From positions 90,934,566 to 90,998,565 of the forward strand of contig NC_039359.1 of the NCBI RefSeq assembly GCF_003573695.1: a DNA stretch of 64,000 bases, written 5' to 3'. Under the pieces are notes generated by a model. It ran no database searches and was not told the origin of the DNA. It saw only the letters and a program-made list of their open reading frames with translations. The stretch is from Papaver somniferum. Taxonomy: Eukaryota; Streptophyta; Magnoliopsida; Ranunculales; Papaveraceae. The position numbers were made by a program, and so were the translations under genes. Shown one piece after another: positions 56,335-64,000 of this stretch (the stretch's first letter is position 1; each line of letters begins with the position of its first letter).

Positions 56335-57145
56335 GCGATAAACTGGCCCGCACTAAGTCTCAATGTACTCGTGATGGACTGTTCTTTGAGGTATGGGTTC
56401 TGAATGATTATAATACGAAGGAGGATATTAGATTTATCAGTCCCTTGATAAATTTGTTTACTATACATATTTACAGAAAGAAAGATAATATCAATCACTA
56501 CCATTACTCAATTCTCTAAACAGGGAAAGAAGATTAGTACATGCAACCTAAACATAGAAGGAAGATTAGTACATGAAATATAATACGTGATTAATGTCAT
56601 GCAGAGAAGAGTATGGAAAGAAGATCAATGCATGCAGAGAAGATTATATGTGATTAATGTCATGTAAAGAAGAATATGGAAAGAAGATCAATGCATGCAG
56701 AGAAGATTATATGTGATTAAGAATATGTTGTAATTATATTTAATTCCTTTGATATATTTATAGTATTAGGATCTTTACTCTTGTTATGAAACAATAATCT
56801 GTATATATACACAATAAAATCATCAACCTTCACATTGTAGTGTGAAAAACCAAAACCTGTGTTACCCAAATTTCCAAAGAGGAGTGTTGAAATCAACTTT
56901 ATAGATTCGGACCCTTATCATTAGTCTATCCCTTCGGTCCGTTTGCGTTAACAAGGAATGGCGAGTTTGGATTTATGATTACTTCGTCTGAGGTTATAAA
57001 AGTATACAAATTTACCACGGGTGAAATTGAGGATCCTATTAGCTTCCTGATCAATACAAAAGCAAAAAGAAAAAACAAGGAAATCAAACTTGATGATGGG
57101 TTCAAAGTTTACTTCTACAAGAAAAGCCTCGTTTCAATCTATTAA
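56335..57145 (+). pseudogene. F-box/FBA gene 3' fragment, copy 5 (split by solo LTR)
   Basis: Begins at DKLA(R)TKSQCTRDGL, about 6 codons later than the GTTATATTCAG junction, and ends at the normal TAA (57,143-57,145). It contains a solo LTR at the same GAGGA site as the 10k copy. Several private substitutions (SC to SF, DI to EI, NV to KV). Confidence 0.92.
56426..56878 (+). mobile_element. Solo Copia LTR with GAGGA target-site duplication, second copy
   Basis: 453 bp, GAGGA at 56,421-56,425 and 56,879-56,883. Same insertion site, same ends and same TA start as 10,288-10,630, but with full tandem units. Confidence 0.93.
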
Positions 57146-57563
57146 CGCAAAATGGCTGGCAATACAGCGGAAGAGAACTATTGATTGCTAGCTAGCTAGT
57201 TCCCGTGACCATGGAAACACCTTGTTTCAATTAGGATGTAATGTACATTTTTTTATGTAAGAAGAGTTTTTAAAGAGTAACCAGACAATATTATTGTAAT
57301 TATTATTATTTTTCAAGTTTCAATTAGAATTTTAATAATTGGCTTCTCATTGATCATCTTACTTTTTGTTTAATTTATTTAATTACCTGAATGGGTAAAA
57401 TATTCATGCATTGCGTGGGTCCGGTCCTTCTTCATGAGTAGTCATACCAATGTCCTTTTTAAAACAGAAAATATGGACACAACCAAACTATTTACACAAC
57501 CATAAATAAAAGAAACTAGTTATGATCGTAACATTCGAATACCGAAACTAAATATGTTAAACG
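57146..57563. other. F-box 3' flank, copy 5
   Basis: Non-coding, resembles 10,898-11,314 most closely. Confidence 0.75.
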
Positions 57564-57579
57564 GCTTTCTTAACTAGAT

Positions 57580-57876
57580 CTTTTTTTCAATAAGAAAAGA
57601 AGTTTTATTAGAGAATGAGGAATGTATAAAAGTCTACCAAAGATAGACTAAAAAAAACAAACAACTAACGAGAAATTAAGAGAAATTAGTTTCCCAATTT
57701 TAAACAACATAAGAAGCATTTAAAAGAACTCTGTTTCCACTTGCAGCTGCCAAAGATAAGATTAGAGTCTTCACATCTATTGCCAGATCAAAGTCAGTTT
57801 TAAAGGTATAATTATCCTCACAAATCCAACAGTTCCTTTCTCTCCACAAAAATCCATATAACAGCAGCTGGAATAA
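57580..57876 (-). mobile_element. 5'-truncated LINE tail, copy 3
   Basis: 297 bp between GCTTTCTTAACTAGAT (57,564-57,579) and GCTTCCTTAACTAGAT (57,877-57,892). Confidence 0.75.
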
Positions 57877-58056
57877 GCTTCCTTAACTAGATATGCAAAC
57901 AAAACCTTATATAAAAGCATATCTAGAATATGTTCTATTAACCACGTTCTCAGCTCAGTGTCATACAAAAACTGTTTTACTAACCACTAATCATAACGAC
58001 ATACAGACAAAAACAACGAACAGAAGAATCTAAATATATATTTTTGCTAAAATAAA

Positions 58057-58215
58057 TCACCCAAAAGCCCATTGATATACGCTGCGAGCATATTCTTTTT
58101 TTTAGGGGTAAATTGGTTTTCAATATTGTTGAATGTTCGATCTATTTCCTCTGGTGCCATATCTTTAATGATGTCCCCCGTTTCTTGTGTTGTCAACTCC
58201 AGCAAATCCACGAGT
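58057..58215 (-). pseudogene. SKP1-like C-terminal fragment, copy 3
   Basis: TGA at 58,059-58,057. Ends QFTPKKKEYARSVYQWAFG. A 24-bp deletion near 58,205 removes the ASFFNIQS codons, so it is the shortest copy. Confidence 0.78.
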
Positions 58216-58424
58216 TATCTCAAGTAATATATATATACTACAACACATTTACCAAATGGGGATCTGCGTTTACTTCTGCAAGAACCTTCAAGATTTGTGT
58301 TCTCCTTGAAAGAACCTGTCAGATCTATATTTTTACCCACAAACATTTTCCGAATCCAAGCCTTTTAGATCTTTGAAACCATTTCAGTTAAGTTTTTATC
58401 ATCCTCAGTAAATATTCATGTCGC

Positions 58425-59023
58425 GTGGTTTATAACAAACAAAGCAAGCATAAGGACGAAATGCTTAAAACAGCCAACAAGAAGCAAGATGGAGCGGAAA
58501 GCACGACTCCCTTGGATGCCAACATGGTAGCAACAACAGCTCTGAAAGACGCAGCAACCAAAGCAGGTGCCTCCATAGTAGCAGAGATCTCTCCTACAAA
58601 CGAACAACGAGAAGGGGTAGCAGAGTCGATGACACAACAACCCATTTATGGGATGCCGCTCACCAATGAGCAGAATAAACCGCTGCTGACCAATCAACCT
58701 CTTCTTACTGCTAGAGGGAGTTCAGTCGATGTTCTGTTTTATGATACGCTCAAATGAATGGAATTGAATGATGATCAACTGATGTTATCTTACTATACCA
58801 TCTATGGATTCAACGTCGCACCTAAGAAGCCTCAATGACATAGAAGTAAAGGCAGGCCCGATGAATACCCTACTCAGTATGGTAGACGCTCCTTCTCCGT
58901 ACAACGCCATCATCGGTCAAATATGGGTACACAAACTCAAAGGAGTAGCAGCAACATATCACCAATACCTTAGATGCCCAACACCCGAAGAGGTAATGGA
59001 AATTAAAGGAGATTAAGGGGGAG
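58425..59023 (+). pseudogene. Ty3/gypsy gag-protease, internally collapsed
   Basis: About 290 bp of gag N-terminal sequence (open 110 codons, SKHKDEMLKTANKKQDGAES onward) jumps at about 58,710 into the protease at RGSSVDVLFYDTLK. About 1.8 kb found in copy 2, including all of the gag core and knuckle, are missing. The protease part continues VDAPSPYNAIIG, QIWVHKLKGVAATYHQYLRC, PTPEEVMEIKGD, then TAA and the purine tract. Confidence 0.85.
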
Positions 59024-59042
59024 TGTTGTAGTAATATGAGTG
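59024..59042 (+). repeat. Short-LTR stub at inversion point
   Basis: First 19 bp of the short LTR (TGTTGTAGTAATATGAGTG). At 59,043 the sequence becomes the reverse complement of the leader seen at 39,390-39,420. Confidence 0.85.
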
Positions 59043-59300
59043 TGATATATAACCTTGAGAGAAATATATCACAATTTAGAGAAAAAATGCATGTGTAAAA
59101 GAATGCATGAATTTTCTTAAAAAATCAAAAAGGAGGTATAGTTTAGATATACCTTCTTTTAGCTTTCCTTACTTGATGTAGAAAACCAGAAGAACTTTTT
59201 TGGAAAAATCCTACTTGATTTGAGAATGAAGCCAACAAGTTTCTTTTGGTTTGTGTTTGAAAGATTGATACACAAATGGTAAGGCAAGGTGCTGATAACG
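59043..59300 (-). other. Leader-like region, inverted
   Basis: Reverse complement of 39,157-39,420, no gene. The inversion joint lies at its left end. Confidence 0.6.
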
Positions 59301-59554
59301 TGTTTAAGTTATTGTGTTTAAGGGAACAAAGATTTAATTGAGAAGAAAACAAAATAGAAGAGAAGGAAAATCAGTGAGTGTTTTATTCATTTTCTTATTT
59401 CTCTTTAAGTACACATGACAAAGAAGAGATGTAGGAAGTAGTGTTGCTACATGTGTTGGTGGTAATAGAGAAAGTATTACATGTGTGAAGCATGAAGATA
59501 AAAGTACATGCACAATGCCACCTCAAGTGGTCAACCACTCATATTACTACAACA
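59301..59554 (-). repeat. Short LTR (254 bp), inverted copy
   Basis: On minus begins TGTTGTAGTAATATGAGTGG and ends AACTTAAACA, followed by CG and TTATCAGCACC. It has about 29 bp (ACTTAAAGAGAAATAAG region) absent from 38,929-39,156. Confidence 0.7.
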
Positions 59555-59560
59555 CTCCCC

Positions 59561-61909
59561 CTTAATCTCCTTTAATTTCCATTACCTCTTCGGGTGTTGG
59601 GCATCTAAGGTATTGGTGATATGTTGCTGCTACTTCTTTGATTTTGTGTACCCATATTTGACCGATGATGGCGTTGTAGGGAGAAGGAGCGTCTACCATA
59701 CTGAATAGGGTATTCATCGGGCCTGCCTTTACTTCTGTGTCCTTGAGGCTTCTTAGGTGCGCCGTTGAATCCATAGATGGTATAGTAAGATAACATCAGT
59801 TGATCATCATTCAATTCCATTAATTTGAACGTATCATAAAACAGAACATTGACTGAACTCCCTCCGTCAGTAAAAATCTTCTTGACGTTGCATCCTGCTA
59901 CTGATAACGTAAGGATCATTGTGGTCCTCCATGTCTTCTTAGAAATCATCAACATCGAATATCATCGATGCGTTCATCCATTCTCCGTGCTCATAAACTT
60001 CAAATCCGTCAATCTTGTACAACTCGCTGTAGTCCTCAAATTGTTTTCTCAATCTTTTTCTTATCTGGGTAGTCAGTGAGGGGTATTAGACTCGGACGAT
60101 GAAATGGTATTGAGTGTTCGATTACCCTCGGGTAGTTGGGATTGCTTGATTCGTTTTTCCCGGTCATCGATTTCTGCCTTCTGAACATATTTCTTGAGGT
60201 CACTAGCGTCAATCAGCTTTTGGATCATTATTTTGAGGTTCTTGCACTTTTCAGTGTGATGCTCATTGACGCAGTGGTACTTACAATAGTCTCTTCAATT
60301 TTGAGACCGGGGTGGCTGCTTTCCTTTAGACCAAGGCCACTCTGGGCTTTCTCGTTCCTTAATCTCCCTTAGGATGCGAGGGTAGTTGGTGTTTAGCTTC
60401 GTGAAAACTTGGTCTTAAAATTTTCAGTCATCACGCCGCCGATCATCCCTTCGTCCTCTCTTATCTTCGTTGTAATGTTCCACCGAGTTGCCTCTATTGG
60501 ATCCGCTGGCTTGATCCACCGAATTAGTCCGATGAGATCTTTGTGTCTGGGCCTTGGGATTTTCCCACTGGATTACTCGAAGATCTCCTTCGGTCGCATG
60601 GACACTTCCATGAATCTCGACAAACAAATGACTCATCCTATCCAATCCCAATTTGTAGCAATTGATACTAACTACCGGATCCATGTTCCCTATCGATTGA
60701 CAGATTTTTTGCCACTTATCGATATATTCCTTGATGGTTTCTTTGTATGGGACCGCTAACGAGAAGAGCTTGTCCATTCTTGCGTTGAAGGCCTTGTTGT
60801 ACATGTAAGTCCTTAATAATTTCTCAGTGAGATGGTTGTAGGAGTCTATGGAATTGGGTGGTAGGTTGTCGAACCACGATAGAGTCGATCCTTTCAAACT
60901 TGAAGGTAAATATGTGCAGAGCACCACGTCATCCTGATCCCATCGGGCTAAAGTATGATTGTAGTACCGAAGATGGGTCGCGGGGTCACTGGATCCACCG
61001 TAACACTCGAAGGGTGGGATGGGACACTTCTGGGGAATAAGGCTTCTATCATCACTTCTTCCATCCTTCCTCCTCCTCACCTCGTATTCAGTTGCTTAAT
61101 TTTAGCTATCATTTCAACACGAATGTTCTCCATGGAGAGCTGATGGTCCTATCTGATCGTAGATTGTCCTGGTCTTCGGTTCTCACTGTCGAAATAGTCT
61201 GAGTCCTCAGGAACATAATATGGATCGGATAATATCTTTCCTTTGGACGCTCTTCGATTTAACGGTTCGGGATTGTCGACGTTAGCCGCTACCATCCTTC
61301 GGTCTTGATTAAGCAGCGGTGCCTTGGAATTAGCTTCGTCGTGCAAGTTCCCTACTTCGTTTCTCTTGGAGATCCTATCTTTGAGATGCTGGTTTTATTG
61401 TGTGAGTAGGGACAAAACCTCTGCGTATACCTTCTGGATTATTTTCAACTTTACAATCTCTACTATATTTAAATGAACTGGTTCGATCCTTTGTTCGGAG
61501 TTCCCACCCGTGGTTGTCCACCGACGGCTACAGTGTGACATTCGTCAACAATCTGTATTAAAGGGACCGGTGGATCGATATGCGGGGCTTGAATCTCTAT
61601 TAGTTAATGTGTTGGTTGGTTCACTGTTAGAAGAGTTTGATTCGTCAGCAGCGGTTTATTCTGCTCATTGGTGAGTGGCATCCCATAAAGGGGTTGTTGT
61701 GTCATCGACTCTACTACCCCTTCTCGTTGTTCGTTTGCACGAGAGATCTTTGTTACTATGGAGGCACCTTCTTTGGTTGTTGCGGCCTTTAGAGCTGTTG
61801 TTTCTACCATGTTGGCATCCAAGGGCGTCGTGCTTTCCGCACCATCTTGCTTCTTGTTGGCTGTTTTAAGCATTTCGTCCTTCTGCTTGCTATGTTTGTT
61901 AGAAACCAC
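59561..61909 (-). pseudogene. Ty3/gypsy gag-protease, copy 3 (inverted)
   Basis: The most readable copy. From right on minus: gag N-terminal region (open 101 codons from 61,909), EDSDYFDSENRRPGQ (61,346-61,149), gag core open 218 codons at 61,080-60,424 (PPFECYGGSSDPATHLRYYN, TLSWFDNLPP, VPYKETIKEYIDKWQKICQS, LGLDRMSHLFVEIHGS, GRRDDRRRDD), knuckle region near 60,280, protease VKKIFTDGGSSVNVLFYDTF (59,955-59,605) and PTPEEVMEIKGD up to 59,561. Stops and frameshifts separate these blocks. No RT, RNase H or integrase follows before the purine tract and LTR. Confidence 0.88.
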
Positions 61910-62094
61910 GCGACATGAATATTTACTGAAGATGATATAAACTTAACTGAAATGGTTTCAAAGATCTAAAAGGATTGGATTCGGAAAATGTTTGTGGGTA
62001 AAAATATAGATCTGAGAGGTTCTTTCAAGGAGAACACAAATCTACAAGGTTCTTGTAGAAGTAAACGCAGATCCCCATTTGGTAAATGTGTTGT

Positions 62095-62302
62095 AGTATA
62101 GATATATTACTTGAGATAACTCGTGGCTGCGAGCTTTTTTAACACACAGAGCTTTCTGGAGTTGACAACACAAGAAGTGGGGAACATCATTAAAGATATA
62201 GCACCAGAGGAGATAGATCGAACATTTAACAATATTGAAAACCAATTTACCCCTAAAGAAAAAGAATATGCTCGCAGCGTATATCAATGGGCTTTTGGGT
62301 GA
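62095..62302 (+). pseudogene. SKP1-like C-terminal fragment, copy 4
   Basis: The clearest copy. AASFFNTQSFLELTTQEV, then GNIIKDIAPEEIDRTF and QFTPKEKEYARSVYQWAFG with TGA at 62,300-62,302, 58 open codons. One extra base just upstream separates SIDILLEI from LVAAS, matching ATLFELI-LAAN of SKP1. The BTB-like N-terminal half is missing. The last four helices that contact the F-box are all represented. Confidence 0.83.
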
Positions 62303-62546
62303 TTTATTTTAGCAAAAATATATATTTAGATTCTTTCGTTAGTTGTTTTTGTCTGTATGCCGCTATGATTAGTGGTTAGTAAAACAGTTTTTAGAACTGG
62401 TTTTGTGTTACACGTTGTCTACATAATTTCTACTAAAGGATGTTGTTTTATTTTTTGTATGGCACTGAGCTGAGAACGTTGTTAATAGAACATATTCTAG
62501 ATATGCTTTTGTATAAGGTTTTGTGTGCATATCTAGTTAAGGAAGC

Positions 62547-62841
62547 TTATTCCAGCTGCTGTTATATGGGTTTTTGTGGAGAGAAAGGAACTGTTGGATT
62601 TTTGAGGATAATTATACCTTCAAAACTGACTTTGATCTGGCAATAGATGTGAAGACTCTAATCTTATCTTTGGCAGCTGCAAGTGGAAACAGAGTTCATT
62701 TAAATGCTTCTTATGTTATTTAAAATTGGGAAACTAATTTCTCGTAATTTTTCGTTAGTTGTTTGTTTGTTTTAGTCTATCTTTGGTAGACTTTTATACA
62801 TTCCTCATTCTCTAATAAAACTTCTTTTCTTATTAAAAAAA
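62547..62841 (+). mobile_element. 5'-truncated LINE tail, copy 4
   Basis: 295 bp between ATCTAGTTAAGGAAGC (62,531-62,546) and ATCTAGTTAAGAAAGC (62,842-62,857), ending TATTAAAAAAA. Plus-strand reading: WRERNCWIFED, DLAIDVKTLI, AAASGNRVHLNASYV, stop. Confidence 0.77.
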
Positions 62842-62857
62842 ATCTAGTTAAGAAAGC

Positions 62858-63274
62858 CGTTTAACATATTTAGTTTGAATATTCGAATGTTGCGATCATA
62901 ACTAGTTTCTTTTATTTATGGTTGTGTAAATAGTTTGGTTGTGCGCATATTTTCTGCGTTAAAAAGGACATTGGTATGGTTACTCATGGCGAAGGACCAG
63001 ACCCAAGCAATGCATGAATGTTTTACCCATTCATGTAATTAAATAAATTAAACAAAAGTAAGATGATCAATGAGAAGCCAATTATTAAGATTTTAAATGA
63101 AACTTGAAAAATAATAATAATTACAATAATATTGTCTGGTTACTCTTTAAAAACTCTTCTTACATAAAAAAATGTACACTACATCCTGATTGAAACGAGG
63201 TGTTTCCATGGTCACGGGAACTAGCTAGCTAGCAATCAATAGTTCTCTTCCGCTGCATTTCCAGCCATTTTGCG
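62858..63274. other. F-box 3' flank, inverted copy
   Basis: Reverse complement of the sequence after the intact F-box stop. No gene. Confidence 0.75.
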
Positions 63275-63641
63275 TTAATAGATTGAAACGAGGCTTTCCT
63301 TGTAGAGGTAAACGTTGAACCCATCATCAAGTTTGATGTCCTTGTTTTTTCTTTTTGCTTTTGTATTGATCAGGCAGCTAGTAGGATCCTCAATTTCACC
63401 CGTGGTAAAGTTGTTTACTTTTATAACCTCAGACGAAGTAATCATAAATCCAAACTCGCCATTCCTTGTTAACGCAAACGGGCCGAAGGGATAGACTAAT
63501 GATAAGGGTCCGAATCTATAAAGTTGAGTCCAATACTCCTCCTTCGTATTATAATCATTCAGAATCCATACCTCAAAAAACAGTCCATCACGAGTACACT
63601 GAGACTTAGTGCAGACCAGTTTATCACGTACTGAATATAAC
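63275..63641 (-). pseudogene. F-box/FBA gene 3' fragment, copy 6 (inverted)
   Basis: Minus strand from GTTATATTCAG (63,641) to the TAA (63,277-63,275). Frame open throughout, with small changes (CT to VC near the start, W to C-free EYWTQ, Y to L near the tail). Confidence 0.92.
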
Positions 63642-64000
63642 GGGAAAAATACGGTTTAGTCCAAAATCCCATGAAAATATACTAGTTAATCCACACCCAT
63701 TTAACTAGGTACAAATTAGTCCTTTATTAACTGAAATCTAGAAATGAACGTTTAGTCCCAAACTAGTTGCGCTTCTAACTGTTTAGTCCAGCCTCCTCAG
63801 GCCTGGTACTCGTTAGTCCAAAAAAAGCCTCGGCTTGACAGTTTGATCCAAAGTTTAACGAGTTGGTCCAAACTCCTACCGGTTCAAAAAAAATCAGTAC
63901 TAAAATTACCCCCCTATAGAGAAATTAAGATTTACAAAGAGTTTCTTTTATCTTTAGATCTCAGATTTAGAATTAGGGGAGATTGATGAGAGAGACCGGA
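63642..64000 (-). repeat. Block Q, copy 4 (inverted, runs off window)
   Basis: Reverse complement of the right end of block Q, with the GGACTAA array at 63,650-63,890. Continues beyond the window edge. Confidence 0.85.

Overview
This is AT-rich nuclear DNA of a flowering plant, most likely a eudicot. The evidence is the plant-type LTR retrotransposons (Copia, Ty3/gypsy), plant LINEs with RNase H domains, a CACTA transposon, an F-box gene with an F-box-associated (FBA) region, and SKP1-like fragments. I cannot name the species. Only one gene looks intact: the single-exon F-box/FBA gene at 40,609-41,784 (+). Nearly everything else is mobile-element sequence, or fragments of host genes and retroelements copied in mosaic blocks. 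The window has three assembly gaps (22,452-22,551; 52,985-52,994; 53,191-53,200), and part of its repeat structure may be assembly error.

Layout. 1-1,996: Athila-like LTR remnant. 1,997-8,053: decayed Copia element A, a full LTR, then the gag of a second copy. 8,056-10,175: LINE block (reverse transcriptase on -, zinc-binding/RNase H on +). 10,171-13,620: F-box 3' fragment with a solo Copia LTR inside, LINE tail, SKP1 C-terminal fragment (-), Ty3 gag (+). 13,640-16,411: array of about 90-bp repeats with a tRNA-like element. 16,412-19,358: block Q (an unrecognised spliced fragment plus a GGACTAA-type repeat) joined to an F-box 3' fragment. 19,359-22,451: F-box 3' flank, FAR1-like fragment, LINE RNase H pieces, then a 100-N gap. 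22,552-25,483: inverted copy of 16,412-19,315. 25,484-32,690: second copy of satellite, block Q and F-box fragment, offset by about 12.58 kb. 32,749-36,005: CACTA transposon. 36,185-39,156: SKP1 fragment, Ty3 gag-protease and a short LTR. 39,560-41,784: LINE RNase H and the intact F-box gene with its TATA box. 41,785-45,470: second copy of the F-box flank and LINE pieces. 46,008-52,701: LINE block fused to Copia element D with its 3' LTR. 52,751-59,042: Copia gag pieces, LINE block, F-box fragment with solo LTR, SKP1, collapsed gag-protease. 59,043-64,000: tail-to-tail inverted copy of gag-protease, SKP1, LINE tail, F-box fragment and block Q.

The recurring unit is [block Q or LINE RNase H]-[F-box 3' end]-[about 420-bp flank]-[LINE tail]-[SKP1 C-terminal fragment]-[Ty3 gag-protease]-[short LTR]. 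It occurs in four versions, one of them inverted. F-box proteins and SKP1 are partners in SCF ubiquitin ligases, so repeated co-duplication of fragments of both is the most unusual feature here. Nothing shows that the fragments make protein. Inverted copies of the F-box 3' end could produce double-stranded RNA against the intact gene, which is a testable inference.

All assignments were made by reading translated motifs and comparing copies by eye. Boundaries are good to a few bases where a target-site duplication or a junction between copies fixes them, and to tens of bases elsewhere.
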